The translations under genes were made by a program, and so were the position numbers. This document shows positions 34,526-43,379 of a stretch of DNA of 64,000 bases, one piece after another. Origin of the DNA: Clostridiales bacterium (GTDB lineage: Bacteria; Bacillota; Desulfotomaculia; Desulfotomaculales; VENG01); contig JADQBQ010000024.1 in assembly GCA_016278505.1 (NCBI GenBank), forward strand, positions 1 through 64,000, in the 5' to 3' direction. How positions within the stretch are numbered: the first letter of the stretch is position 1; the number at the start of each line of letters is the position of its first letter. The notes under the pieces were generated by a model. That model saw only the letters and a list, made by a program, of their open reading frames with translations, searched no databases and had not been told where the DNA came from.

Positions 34526-35619
34526 ATCTTCGCTCCTTCCAAGACCGTAGCAAATTCTGCGGTGAGCCGCCTGTTTTCTTCTCGTGTTTTTACTGCCAAC
34601 CTTATATGTTCATTACCAAGACCGTCAAAACTGCTGCAATCTCGCACCAATACTCCTCTTTGCTTCATCAGCTGTGTTAGTTTTGCGCAAGTCAAGCCGG
34701 TATTCTCAATATCCACTAACAAAAAATTAGCTTCCCCCGGATATGGTTTAAAACCCGGCAAACCAGCTAAATTATTATATAGGTATTCTCTTTCTACGGT
34801 TACTAATTCCCTGGTTTTTTGCATGTGATTAACGTCCTTTAGGGCAGCCACGCCCCCCACCTGGGCAAATAAATTGACGTTCCATGGGTCTTTTGCTGCT
34901 GTCATTTCATCAATCAATGCAGAGGGACCGAGCATAGCCCCTAATCTCAATCCAGGCATACCGAAGAATTTAGTTAGGGAATAAAACACAATCAGCCCGG
35001 AACTTGTACCCACATGGGGAATGACACTATATCCTTTTACATCTGGCACAAAATCTATGAACGCTTCGTCAACTACCAAATATGCCCCTTTTGATTCACA
35101 TTCTTTTAAAAGATATAAAATTTCATCTCGTGAATATAAATTCCCCGTAGGGTTGTTGGGATTACAAATAAATACTAAGTCTGCGGGTGATATTGCGGAA
35201 ACTATTTCATCTACTTCTAGGCTAAAATTTTTCTCGGCTGCTAAGGGTACCTCCTTTATTGTCCCCCCGGCCGTAACCACGGCAAGTCCGTATTCGGTAA
35301 AAGTAGGAACAGGTATCACCGCCCGCTTGCAATTCAAAACCCTTACCAGCAGATAAATTAATTCTGATACACCATTACCGAATATAACATTTTTACCCTT
35401 AACATGTAAGTAATTGCACAGAGATTTACTAAGATCACGGCAGTGTGGATCGGGATAATTTACTATCATCTCCATATATTTTTGAATAGCATCAAAAACA
35501 GCCGGCGGCGGACCCAGAGGGTTTATGTTAGCACTGTAATCCAATATCCGTGCACAATCAAGGCCCAAGTTAGCGGCCTCACCAAAAATATCTCCGCCGT
35601 GAATATGCTGTACAGTCAT
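34522..35619 (-). CDS. cobD: L-threonine-O-3-phosphate decarboxylase CobD
   Basis: PLP enzyme of the aminotransferase I/II fold, 365 aa, making (R)-1-amino-2-propanol phosphate for the nucleotide loop of B12. N-terminal HGGDIFGEAANLG and DYSANINPLGPP are CobD hallmarks; further blocks are NPNNPTGNLYSRDEI, VDEAFIDFVPD and the PLP-Lys block YSLTKFFGMPGLRLGAM. Histidinol-phosphate aminotransferase is the nearest alternative, but the N-terminus and the cob neighbours favour CobD. It overlaps cobC by four bases and follows cbiB by four. Confidence 0.93.
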   Translation of the reverse strand: MTVQHIHGGDIFGEAANLGLDCARILDYSANINPLGPPPAVFDAIQKYMEMIVNYPDPHCRDLSKSLCNYLHVKGKNVIFGNGVSELIYLLVRVLNCKRAVIPVPTFTEYGLAVVTAGGTIKEVPLAAEKNFSLEVDEIVSAISPADLVFICNPNNPTGNLYSRDEILYLLKECESKGAYLVVDEAFIDFVPDVKGYSVIPHVGTSSGLIVFYSLTKFFGMPGLRLGAMLGPSALIDEMTAAKDPWNVNLFAQVGGVAALKDVNHMQKTRELVTVEREYLYNNLAGLPGFKPYPGEANFLLVDIENTGLTCAKLTQLMKQRGVLVRDCSSFDGLGNEHIRLAVKTREENRRLTAEFATVLEGAKI

Positions 35620-35623
35620 TTGT

Positions 35624-36574
35624 TCACATCCTCAATAACAAGTATATTGACAATCCAGATAAAACAGCCAAAAACGAAGTTAAAAACATCATGTCCACAG
35701 TTGACCTAATGTGATGGGGCAGGACATTCGATGAACTCGACCCCATGTAAGCACGAAAGGACGGCTGCCCACGGTAATAGTTTAATCCCCCAAGCCTAAC
35801 CTCCAGAGACCCGGCAACCACCGATTCTGGAATCCCGGCGTTGGGACTGGGGTGCTTGCCGGAATCAGCGAGCCATGCCTTCACTGCGCCTTTTATGTCC
35901 CGCCCGGTCAGCCATGCCGCACAAAGCATTAACAGCCCCGTTAAACGTGCGGGTATAAAGTTGATTAGATCATCAAACTTGGCCGACGCCCATCCCAAGT
36001 CACCATACCGGTCATCCTTGTAACCCAGCATAGAATCCAAAGTGTTTACCGCCCGATATGCCACTGCCCCCGGTGGGCCGGCGATAAAAGCATAAAATAA
36101 AGGCGCCACTACAGCGTCCACAGTATTTTCAGCCACAGTTTCCACCGCTGCCCTGGCCATATCTGCACTACTCATGCACGCACTGTCCCTCCCCACCACC
36201 ATTCCCACCTGCCGCCTGGCCATCCCTAAGTTACCGCGTGCCAGCAGTATGCGGAGCTCGTGGGCAACCTGGGCCAGACCTCGTGCAGCCAGGGAAGTTG
36301 AAATCAGCCAAATCCCTGTAATGTATGCCCAAAGGGGATGGATACTTGATAAAAGCTTTAATAACAGCAGGGTTAAAATGTAACTACTTCCTACAACGAT
36401 GACCACCACCAAAGTCCCTGCAACTCGCAGGCCTCGGGGTGAATAAATAGACTTTCTGACCACAGTTTCCAGCCACGATATAAAGTTACCGATTAATACA
36501 ACAGGGTGAGGCACAAAACGTGGGTCTCCCACAAGTAAGTCAACAGTGTAGGCTACTAACACTTGAAGGCCCAT
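35624..36574 (-). CDS. cbiB: Adenosylcobinamide-phosphate synthase CbiB
   Basis: Integral membrane enzyme joining aminopropanol (phosphate) to adenosylcobyric acid. Length 316 aa with several membrane helices. Family blocks: DLLVGDPRFVPHPVVLIG at the start, GRDSACMSSADMARAAVETVAENTVDAVVAPLFYAFIAGPPGAVAYRAVNTLDSMLGY, and PSPNAGIPESVVAGSLEVRLGG. It follows cbiP by two bases and precedes cobD by four, so translation is probably coupled. In the common CobD/CbiB naming confusion this is the membrane enzyme. Confidence 0.95.
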   Translation of the reverse strand: MGLQVLVAYTVDLLVGDPRFVPHPVVLIGNFISWLETVVRKSIYSPRGLRVAGTLVVVIVVGSSYILTLLLLKLLSSIHPLWAYITGIWLISTSLAARGLAQVAHELRILLARGNLGMARRQVGMVVGRDSACMSSADMARAAVETVAENTVDAVVAPLFYAFIAGPPGAVAYRAVNTLDSMLGYKDDRYGDLGWASAKFDDLINFIPARLTGLLMLCAAWLTGRDIKGAVKAWLADSGKHPSPNAGIPESVVAGSLEVRLGGLNYYRGQPSFRAYMGSSSSNVLPHHIRSTVDMMFLTSFLAVLSGLSIYLLLRM

Positions 36575-36576
36575 AC

Positions 36577-38118
36577 TTAAACTTCCCGATTGACAATTTT
36601 GTACAAAAGTTCACTGTTAATATTACCGCGGACTAATTCTGCCAGCCTGTCAAAATCCCTCTGCCTTTGAGCCCATGTCGAAATCTGGCTTGCTGAATCC
36701 AATGGCTCCCAGCCTTTTAGGCGGCGTAAATTATTAATTAAGCCTCTTCTAAAGGCATCATTGTCAAAAATACCGTGAATATAAGTACCCATTACCCGTC
36801 CATCGGTACTTATTGCTCCATCAGGGTCAGCCACAGTTTGTCCCGAACGCTGCCAGATGGTGAAGGCCGGTTTAACACCTTGACCTAATTCAGTACGTCC
36901 CATATGTATTTCATACCCCGTAAGGTATCTCTCATCCAAGCCCCGGGTAAGTAACCCCGAGTTCGCCATTCTGGCCTCCACCTGGTTTGTAACTTTTTCC
37001 GCATTAAAAACAGTTTTCATGTCCAGTAGACCCAATCCCTCGGTTACCGGTATTAACGATTCAACACGGTCTGGATCTTTTAGGTCCTTGCCCAAAATTT
37101 GGAACCCCCCACAAATACCGATTACCGGTGTACCCTGTTCCGTACAGGACATTATTTGCTTGGTTAGGCCTGATTGGTTTAAATAGATTATATCTTCTAT
37201 GGTGTTTTTACTACCCGGCAAAATAACCAGGTCCGGATTTCCAAGCACGCCTCCCTTACCCACGTAACGCAGGTAGACATCCGGTTCTTCACCCAGGGGA
37301 TCAAAGTCAGTAAAATTAGATATGTGCTGTAGATGAATCACCGCCACTTCCACTTGATCATTCTTTTTGTTGGTAGCAAAATTAGCCCTATCATTCGGAA
37401 CGGTATCTTCTTCTTGTATACGCAGTTGTTTGAAATATGGGATAACACCCAGTACAGGCTTACCCGTTTTCTTTTCCAAAAACTCTACAGCCGGTTGGAA
37501 AAGAGAAATATCCCCTCTAAACTTGTTCACAATGATGCCGGCAACCCGTTCCCTATCTTCCGGAGACAGTAGTTCCAGAGTCCCTACCACTGAAGCTAGA
37601 GCCCCTCCTTTATCGATGTCCGCCACCAGTAAAACGGGCGCATCAGCCAACCTTGCTACTTTCATATTAACAATCTCGTGTTCTTGCAGGTTCACTTCAG
37701 CAGGACTGCCGGCACCTTCAATAACGATCATTTCATACTCTTTTTTTAGGCGGTCCAAAGCCCCACAGATAGCTCCCCATGCTTCTTTAACGTATTCCCT
37801 GTGATATAAATAAGCAGACTTATTGCCTACAGGTTTACCCATTAAAATTACTTGTGAAGATGCGTGACCGGTCGGCTTAAGGAGTACCGGATTCATATCT
37901 ACCGTGGGCTCAATTCCAGACGCCTCAGCTTGTACCACTGTTGCCCGCCCCATTTCTCCGCCGTCACGGGTAACAAAGGAATTAAGGGCCATATTCTGAG
38001 ATTTAAAGGGAGCAACTTTATAGCCATCCCTATAGAAAATTCTACAAAGCGCTGCCACCAGTACACTTTTACCCACATGAGAAGCCGTACCCTGGACCAT
38101 TATTGTTTTACAACTCAT
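36577..38118 (-). CDS. cbiP: Cobyric acid synthase (amidase) CbiP/CobQ
   Basis: Amidates four side-chain carboxyls of adenosylcobyrinic acid a,c-diamide using glutamine and ATP. Length 513 aa. The N-terminal DTBS-like ATPase begins MVQGTASHVGKS, with FKSQNMALNS and EGAGSPAEVNL. The C-terminal glutamine amidotransferase carries the catalytic Cys in GICGGFQILG (about residue 340) and the His in GTYIHGIFDN. The ATG follows GGGAG. Upstream is the 359-base gap with the palindromic element; downstream it is two bases from cbiB. Confidence 0.95.
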   Translation of the reverse strand: MSCKTIMVQGTASHVGKSVLVAALCRIFYRDGYKVAPFKSQNMALNSFVTRDGGEMGRATVVQAEASGIEPTVDMNPVLLKPTGHASSQVILMGKPVGNKSAYLYHREYVKEAWGAICGALDRLKKEYEMIVIEGAGSPAEVNLQEHEIVNMKVARLADAPVLLVADIDKGGALASVVGTLELLSPEDRERVAGIIVNKFRGDISLFQPAVEFLEKKTGKPVLGVIPYFKQLRIQEEDTVPNDRANFATNKKNDQVEVAVIHLQHISNFTDFDPLGEEPDVYLRYVGKGGVLGNPDLVILPGSKNTIEDIIYLNQSGLTKQIMSCTEQGTPVIGICGGFQILGKDLKDPDRVESLIPVTEGLGLLDMKTVFNAEKVTNQVEARMANSGLLTRGLDERYLTGYEIHMGRTELGQGVKPAFTIWQRSGQTVADPDGAISTDGRVMGTYIHGIFDNDAFRRGLINNLRRLKGWEPLDSASQISTWAQRQRDFDRLAELVRGNINSELLYKIVNREV

Positions 38119-38180
38119 ACTTTTTTCTCCCTTTTTTTATTAACATTCATTAACTGAACGCGAAAAGCGGTTTTTTATCC

Positions 38181-38204
38181 GGCCGGCCTTTTGGGGCCGG
38201 CCAG
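38181..38204. other. GC-rich hairpin upstream of cbiP
   Basis: GGCCGGCC and GGCCGGCC face each other across a TTTTGG loop, with a T6 run on its left and TTTT on its right (plus strand). It lies 60 bases before cbiP and adjoins the palindromic element at 38211. It could be a terminator read on the plus strand, or part of the same mobile structure. Confidence 0.45.
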
Positions 38205-38210
38205 GTTTTA

Positions 38211-38426
38211 GTGCGCAACCTGCCTTTGCGCCCGCTCATTGCAATTCATCTCGCGCGCCAGGCTAAGGCTCATCCGGACGCTGCAACGGGGTTCCCGCCC
38301 CAATCGCCATCCTTGGCTCAAGGGGCGGCCTCGCACGTCCTGTGCTCGGCCCCGCTTCCGCTTACCGGCCTCGCCAAGCCTGGCTGCGCTCGATTCAATG
38401 CATTCGCTATGCGCAAAAGGCAGGTT
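38211..38426. repeat. GC-rich palindromic element (about 215 bp) inside the cob cluster
   Basis: AACCTGCCTTTGCGC at 38217-38231 is the inverted copy of GCGCAAAAGGCAGGTT at 38411-38426 with one base inserted. Further inside, GCCAGGCTAAGG and CCAAGCCTGGC and their neighbours also pair, so the whole segment folds as one long imperfect hairpin. GC content is clearly above that of the surroundings. Open frames across it are artefacts of the palindrome. It fills most of the 433-base gap 38119-38477 minus the hairpin at 38181. It resembles a non-autonomous palindromic repeat (MITE- or REP-like); copy number is unknown. Confidence 0.6.
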
Positions 38427-38477
38427 ATCTTTAGCTGTTGAGAGCTAAGTGCTAAAGACGGGTTTTGTCGGTAGCTC

Positions 38478-39044
38478 CTATTTTACCAAACTTTTTATTT
38501 CCACGGGCAGCCCGGCAACCGTCAAAAATACCTTGGATGCACGGGTGGCACACAGGCGATTAACCCGGCCGGCTATGTCCCTATATGCTCTGGCCAGCGA
38601 GTTATCCGGCACAATTCCCCACCCCACTTCATTGGAAACCAAAACTGCACCTATATTACTTTTGTGTAGGAACTCTAACCAGGAATTAACTTTATTAATT
38701 ATATACTCTTCTTTATCTTCAAACCCGGCCTGGGGATAAGGCAAATCCCGGTGTAACAGCAGGTTGGAAACCCAAAGCGTAAGGCAGTCCATCAACACTA
38801 TCTCCGACGGTCCTAAAATATCCTTCAGTTTTTCTTCCGGATGCAGAGGTTCTTCCACAGTACGCCAGTGCTGGGGTCTCTGCTCTCGGTGCTTCTTAAC
38901 CCTTAAGGCCATTTCTTCGTCTTTAACTTCTGAGGTAGCCACATACACCACTCCCCGTTCCGAATTCTTGGCCAGAGTTTCAGCAAAGGAACTTTTACCG
39001 CTACGAGCACCGCCGAGCACTAAAATCATTTCTGCGTTCTTCAT
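38478..39044 (-). CDS. cobU: Adenosylcobinamide kinase / GTP:adenosylcobinamide-phosphate guanylyltransferase CobU
   Basis: Two-function enzyme of 188 aa that phosphorylates adenosylcobinamide and attaches GMP. P-loop LGGARSGKSSFAE near residue 8, the conserved HREQRPQHWRTVEEP with the guanylylated His, DCLTLWVSNLL (Walker B region) and SNEVGWGIVPDNSLARAYRDIAGRVNR. The ATG at 39044 is six bases after GAGGTG; other start codons lie one and three codons upstream. It is the first gene after the cobalamin riboswitch and is separated from cbiP by the palindromic element. CobS and CobT needed for the next steps are not in this window. Confidence 0.94.
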   Translation of the reverse strand: MKNAEMILVLGGARSGKSSFAETLAKNSERGVVYVATSEVKDEEMALRVKKHREQRPQHWRTVEEPLHPEEKLKDILGPSEIVLMDCLTLWVSNLLLHRDLPYPQAGFEDKEEYIINKVNSWLEFLHKSNIGAVLVSNEVGWGIVPDNSLARAYRDIAGRVNRLCATRASKVFLTVAGLPVEIKSLVK

Positions 39045-39064
39045 CATTGTCACCTCACATATTG

Positions 39065-39090
39065 AAAAACCCCGGCCTTCACGGCCGAGG
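39065..39090 (-). terminator. Expression-platform terminator of the cobalamin riboswitch
   Basis: On the minus strand CCTCGGCC-GTGAA-GGCCGGGG is followed by TTTTT, 20 bases before the cobU start. It lies between the B12 box and cobU, so ligand-dependent premature termination is the likely mechanism. Confidence 0.85.
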
Positions 39091-39136
39091 TAACGATAAC
39101 CAAGTATAAGCCATAATCCTTTCTCGCGAAGGTTTA

Positions 39137-39300
39137 CTGGCTCATCCCCATGGCAGGTATCCTGGCTCCCGGGTCATTGCTTTTCCTTCGCCTTCCCAAC
39201 AAGGTGGCATTTGAAGGATGCTAACCGGTTACAGTGGCGGAGACCGCTCAGGTTTTGCACCTGATTCCCTATCCCCAAAAGGGGCACCCGGAGACATGAG
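39137..39300 (-). ncRNA. Cobalamin riboswitch
   Basis: Minus-strand leader of cobU with all main landmarks of the AdoCbl riboswitch: GGGTGCCCC with GGGGATAGGGAATC, CAGGTGCAAAACCTG, GCGGTCTCCGCCACTGTAA, and the B12 box AGCCAGGATACCTGCC (39151-39167). B12 binding would favour the terminator before cobU and repress the cob cluster. The 340-base gap 39045-39388 is fully explained by this leader and its promoter region. Confidence 0.95.
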
Positions 39301-39388
39301 CACTTTATTTCATTTATAAGATTCCCACTTCTATAAGTGATCACCGAAATCCTGCTTTTACGTAAATTTTACATTAACTCGGGATTTT

Positions 39389-39796
39389 TCATAATGACTT
39401 TTTTACCTTGTCCACTAACTCTTCAATAAGATGGGGCAGGGGTTCAGGTTTTACCCCGACAATTTCTACTTCAGCTCGCGTTAAGGGGAGCAATATCTTT
39501 CGGGCAGAACTGGAAGCAATCGCTTCGGCCATCCTCGGAGAAAGTTCCCCCATCATGGCATTGGCGTACATAATGCTAACCGGGCCGACAATAATATCGA
39601 CCCTATGCACATTATATACAATAGCATTCTCACCGCTGGCACCTTCATTAGCCCCGGCCTTCAACATCATAGAAGTGGCTAAGGCATTAGTACCCAAGGC
39701 AAGTAAATCTAAGCCCTCCAGGCTCAGCTTACGTAACCTTTCTGTAATATGTTTCCCAATTCCCCCGCCCTGACCGTCAATTACCGCTATACGCAT
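39389..39796 (-). CDS. DUF3842 family protein
   Basis: Protein of 135 aa starting MRIAVIDGQGGGIGK, a Rossmann-like N-terminus with a glycine-rich loop, followed by LDLLALGTNALATSMMLKAGANEGASGENAIVYN and VGPVSIMYANAMMGELSP. I place it in DUF3842 from memory of this conserved N-terminus in anaerobic Firmicutes. No catalytic residues are known. ATG at 39796 is six bases after GGGAG; the frame is open to 39964 but overlaps the upstream gene. It lies 22 bases after the coiled-coil gene. Confidence 0.78.
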   Translation of the reverse strand: MRIAVIDGQGGGIGKHITERLRKLSLEGLDLLALGTNALATSMMLKAGANEGASGENAIVYNVHRVDIIVGPVSIMYANAMMGELSPRMAEAIASSSARKILLPLTRAEVEIVGVKPEPLPHLIEELVDKVKKSL

Positions 39797-39818
39797 ATCC
39801 ATCTCCCACTTAATATGA

Positions 39819-40103
39819 TCACCGGCTGGCTGAGCTTTGTGCAGAATCTTTGTCCAGTTGGGCTTCCAACTCCACAATTCGTCTGTTTTTATACAAGAGC
39901 CGTCTTGCGTATCTGTAATTTTCCTGGTGCAACTTTTGATTTTCTTTCTGTATGCGGGCACCAAATTGTGACTTCTCTTTCTCTATGCGCTCTAAAAGGT
40001 TCATTAATACCCTTCTGCTCAGCCGCAGCTGCACAACTTTCTCCTCCAGTTCTTTTACGCGCCGCAAGAGATAATCCGTATCCTGGTATCCTTCCACCAG
40101 CAT
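39819..40103 (-). CDS. Small coiled-coil protein
   Basis: Unrecognised protein of 94 aa, nearly all a charged helix with heptad-like spacing (YLLRRVKELEEKVVQLRLSRRVLMNLLERIEKEK, then KENQKLHQENYRYARRLLYKNRRIVELEAQL). Start taken as the ATG at 40103 close after AAGGTG; GTG codons just before and after are possible. It is cotranscribed with the DUF3842 gene. The shape suggests a structural or adapter role; related short coiled-coil proteins in Peptococcaceae are annotated only as hypothetical. Confidence 0.65.
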   Translation of the reverse strand: MLVEGYQDTDYLLRRVKELEEKVVQLRLSRRVLMNLLERIEKEKSQFGARIQKENQKLHQENYRYARRLLYKNRRIVELEAQLDKDSAQSSASR

Positions 40104-40196
40104 CACCACCTTAGCAGAATGCTAATTTTTAGTATATGCCGGTGGTAGAGCAAATAGACATAAAGAGATTGTACAAATCTTTAAATGCGCTCTTAA

Positions 40197-41360
40197 TTAA
40201 AATTTATATTGCTTTTCTATACGTTCCACTGCCTCTTGCAAGTACTCTGATTCCTGAACCAGGCCAATTCGTACATATCCCTCACCGTTAAGACCAAAGG
40301 CCACGCCGGGGATTACCAGGATGCCCGTTCTTTCCAACAACTCAAAAGCAAACTCTCTGGAAGACGTTCTGCCTCCCGGTAAAGGTGCCCAAATAAACAT
40401 AGATGCTTGCGGCTTAGGCATAGACCAACCTATCCTCTCCAGCCCGTCAACTAATATATCTCTCCTTTTTTGATAGGCCAGTGCATTTTGCGCTACACAT
40501 TCCTGAGGACCTTCTAAGGCTGCGATACCTGCTTCCTGAATAACCTTAAAAACTCCGTAATCTATATTAGACTTTATCCTACCCAAAGCATCAAGTATTT
40601 GAGGGTTCCCCACTGCGAATCCAATCCGGCAGCCGGCCATGTTATAAGTCTTGGAGAGCGAATAAAACTCTACGCCCACTTCCTTTGCACCCGGAATCTC
40701 CAAGAAACTCATAGGCTTAAAGCCGTCATAAGCGAGTTCACAATAAGCAGCGTCATGACACACGATAATATCATACTTCCTGGCAAAGTCCACCACTTGT
40801 TTGTAAAATGATCTGTCGGCAGATACAGCAACCGGGTTATTAGGATAATTAAGCCACATCAGCTTTGCTTTTTGAGCAATATGGGGTGGTATAGCGTCCA
40901 GGTCAGGCAGGAATTTATTTTCAGGCAACAGGGGTAAATTATATATTTGCCCTTCCGCCAAATGAATACTACAGGCGTAAATAGGATAGCCAGGATCGGG
41001 AACCAAAGCCACGTCACCCGGGTTTACATAGGCTAAAGCCAGGTGGGCCAAACCATCTTGTGATCCCATTAAAGCCAGCACTTCGGCATCAGGATCGACG
41101 TAAACATTAAACCTCTTTTTGTACCAGTCGGCAACCGCCTGGTACAAACGCGGCAGCCCTTCCAGTGGATACTTATAATTATTCGGTTTATCCAAAGCTT
41201 TGTGCATAGCTTCAACGATATGGAGAGCAGGGGGAAGATCCGGGCTTCCCACACCCAAATTGATCACCGTGGCTCCCTTTGCTTCTACCTTCTTTTTCAC
41301 CTCTTCCATTTCATTAAATATTGCTGATGTAAGATTTTGAATCCTGCGCGCTACTTCCAT
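40197..41360 (-). CDS. Class I/II aminotransferase, LL-diaminopimelate aminotransferase-like
   Basis: PLP aminotransferase of 387 aa. Blocks: INLGVGSPDLPP, LEGLPRLYQAVADWY, GSQDGLAHLALAYVNPGD, WLNYPNNPVAV, and the PLP-Lys block FYSLSKTYNMAGCRIGFAVG. The pattern GSQDGLAHL and YSLSKTYNMAGWR-type sequence is that of DapL, which makes LL-diaminopimelate directly from tetrahydrodipicolinate. With dapA, lysC and asd at the right end of the window a DapL route is reasonable, but alanine or aspartate aminotransferases of this group look alike. The ATG at 41360 is nine bases after GGAGG. Confidence 0.85.
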   Translation of the reverse strand: MEVARRIQNLTSAIFNEMEEVKKKVEAKGATVINLGVGSPDLPPALHIVEAMHKALDKPNNYKYPLEGLPRLYQAVADWYKKRFNVYVDPDAEVLALMGSQDGLAHLALAYVNPGDVALVPDPGYPIYACSIHLAEGQIYNLPLLPENKFLPDLDAIPPHIAQKAKLMWLNYPNNPVAVSADRSFYKQVVDFARKYDIIVCHDAAYCELAYDGFKPMSFLEIPGAKEVGVEFYSLSKTYNMAGCRIGFAVGNPQILDALGRIKSNIDYGVFKVIQEAGIAALEGPQECVAQNALAYQKRRDILVDGLERIGWSMPKPQASMFIWAPLPGGRTSSREFAFELLERTGILVIPGVAFGLNGEGYVRIGLVQESEYLQEAVERIEKQYKF

Positions 41361-41464
41361 AAAAAAAGTCCTCCAAGCCAAAATAATTTATGTATTTTTA
41401 AATTTTTGTGAGAGTAATCATCTTACTGAGTAACTAAATGTGATCATCAGAATTAATACAAGTG

Positions 41465-42283
41465 TCAGCTGCCTGCTAAGTTGTAAATTTCTTTTACAAC
41501 ATGATAAGAAATAGTGGCTGTACCTAAAGTCTCATGGCCTCTTGCATCCGGCCCGTGGTAATCGGAACCGCCGGTCACTAATAATTCATACTGCTTGGCC
41601 ATATACAGGTAATGGTCAATATCCACCTGACTATGTTGTGGATGATATACTTCTATACCTTGCAGTCCTTCTTCCACCAACCTGGGAATGTAATTATCCA
41701 GCTTGGCTAACCCGGGGTGAGCGATAACCGCTACCCCACCGGCATTTCGTATTAACCTTACAGCCTTGGCCGGCGTATACTTAACACGGGGTACGAAGGC
41801 CATGCCATCCTGTCCTATGTACTTATCAAAAGCCTCCCCGACGGATCCAACCACCCCTTTGTTAATTAAAACCCTGGCAATATGGGGACGCCCTATTATT
41901 CCGTATTTTGCTTGGGAGAACACCTCGTCCTTGCATATCGGAAGGTTTAGTTGCTGCAGTTTTTGCACAATTTTATGGACACGCTCCACTCTCGACTTTT
42001 TAAAAAAGCTAAGGTGGTAAGCTAAGTCTTTGTCCATGATATCCATTAAATAACCGAGTATATGAACTTCTTTTCCTTTATACTCGGCACTCAATTCTAT
42101 GCCGGTTACAACCTCCATGTTGACAGTTTCAGTAGCCTGCAATGCCTCCTGCAGACCGCCAAAGGTGTCATGGTCGGTGATCGCAACAGCTTTAAGATTT
42201 AACTTTTTAGCCTTACACACAACATCTCTCGGGTTATCCAGACCATCAGACGCCGTGGTGTGAACATGCAAATCGACCAACAT
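41465..42283 (-). CDS. PHP domain phosphoesterase
   Basis: Polymerase-and-histidinol-phosphatase domain protein of 272 aa. Metal-binding motifs DLHVHTTASDG (residues 4-14), AITDHDT, GIELSAEY, VAVIAHPG and GGSDYHG are all present. This size class includes the E. coli RNase AM/TrpH 5'-3' exonuclease and nucleoside 3',5'-bisphosphate phosphatases. ATG after GGGTGAATTCTG. It lies 38 bases after the M19 dipeptidase gene. The exact substrate is open. Confidence 0.9.
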   Translation of the reverse strand: MLVDLHVHTTASDGLDNPRDVVCKAKKLNLKAVAITDHDTFGGLQEALQATETVNMEVVTGIELSAEYKGKEVHILGYLMDIMDKDLAYHLSFFKKSRVERVHKIVQKLQQLNLPICKDEVFSQAKYGIIGRPHIARVLINKGVVGSVGEAFDKYIGQDGMAFVPRVKYTPAKAVRLIRNAGGVAVIAHPGLAKLDNYIPRLVEEGLQGIEVYHPQHSQVDIDHYLYMAKQYELLVTGGSDYHGPDARGHETLGTATISYHVVKEIYNLAGS

Positions 42284-42321
42284 CAGAATTCACCCGTTTC
42301 ATTTTCTGCGTAAATTAACTT

Positions 42322-43278
42322 TTAGTACCAAACATTTTTTATAACTCTTAAAAAGTTTTGCCCTAAAATTTTTTCCACATCAGTCTCACAATATCCTCTA
42401 TTTTTTAACCCCTGGTACAAAGAAGTGAATCTACTCACATCTTCCATCCCCTCTATGGTTTTATCAACACCGTCAAAATCTGAACCGAAACCAAGGCAAT
42501 CAGCACCGGCTAAATTAACTATATGATCCATGTGATCCAAATACCGTGACAAGCATGGATGGTTAGGGTCAACAAATTGAGGGACAAAAGACAACCCCAT
42601 CACGCCGCCTTTTGCTGCCAATGCTTCTATCTGCTTATCGTTAAGGTTTCTTGGGTGATTACAAATTGCCTGTGCGTTGGAATGAGAGGCAATTACAGGT
42701 TTTGTACTAATCTTCAGCACATCCCAAAAGCCCTTTTCTGATAAATGGGATACATCAATTAACATCCCTAAATCATTCATTTCCTTGACAACCAGTCTGC
42801 CAAAGTCCGTTAAGCCCCCGTTGCTGCTTATTTCTCCCACCCCATCTGCCAAATCGTTGCGATAGTTCCAGGTTAGTGTCAAACAGCGCACTCCAAGCCG
42901 GTAAAGCATACGTAGCACCGCAATGCTTCCACAAAGCACATCTCCTCCTTCCACACTTAGGACTGCTGCCTGATGCCCTCTTGTGATACAGTCTTTAAGC
43001 TCACGTACACACCGCACAGGCTTTATATCAGGGTCACTTTCCAACTCCCTGTAGAATTTGTCGATTTGTTCCAGAGCCATGGCCAATTCCCTGCCTCTGT
43101 AGACAGGTGCTACGAAAACAGCAAAAAACTGCACGGTAATGCCAGCCATTTGCATGCGCTCAATATCCACATGTCCCATATTTTTTCTGAGTCTTTGATC
43201 TCCCAGTACCGATAATGTGTCACAGTGAGCATCAACTACTACCTTACTTGCTATGATTTGGCATCTTTCTTCTGTCAC
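42322..43278 (-). CDS. Membrane dipeptidase (peptidase M19)
   Basis: Zinc dipeptidase of the renal dipeptidase family, 318 aa. Zinc ligands lie in VDAHCDTLSVL near residue 17, VEGGDVL, DVSHLSEKGFWD and ASHSNAQAICNHPRNL; GFGSDFDGVD is near the C-terminus. It cleaves dipeptides including D-containing ones. No signal peptide, so the 'membrane' name is historical. GTG at 43278 is six bases after GGAGG; the frame extends five codons upstream into the ribosome site. It follows the spoVS terminator on the same strand. Confidence 0.92.
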   Translation of the reverse strand: MTEERCQIIASKVVVDAHCDTLSVLGDQRLRKNMGHVDIERMQMAGITVQFFAVFVAPVYRGRELAMALEQIDKFYRELESDPDIKPVRCVRELKDCITRGHQAAVLSVEGGDVLCGSIAVLRMLYRLGVRCLTLTWNYRNDLADGVGEISSNGGLTDFGRLVVKEMNDLGMLIDVSHLSEKGFWDVLKISTKPVIASHSNAQAICNHPRNLNDKQIEALAAKGGVMGLSFVPQFVDPNHPCLSRYLDHMDHIVNLAGADCLGFGSDFDGVDKTIEGMEDVSRFTSLYQGLKNRGYCETDVEKILGQNFLRVIKNVWY

Positions 43279-43320
43279 GACACCCCTCCTCATTAATACA
43301 ATATTAGTCTATAAATTAAA

Positions 43321-43351
43321 AAACCTGTTTATTCATAACGAATAAACAGGT
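43321..43351 (-). terminator. Terminator of spoVS
   Basis: AACCTGTTTATTC and GAATAAACAGGTT form a perfect 13-base stem with a 5-base loop and a T6 run on the minus strand, 29 bases after the spoVS stop. Confidence 0.9.
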
Positions 43352-43379
43352 TAGTAAATCAATTAATATATATTATAAT

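Noticed and set aside
38211-38448. Two overlapping plus-strand frames across the GC-rich palindrome
   Set aside because: They arise from lack of stops in GC-rich palindromic sequence and have no ribosome sites or recognisable protein features.
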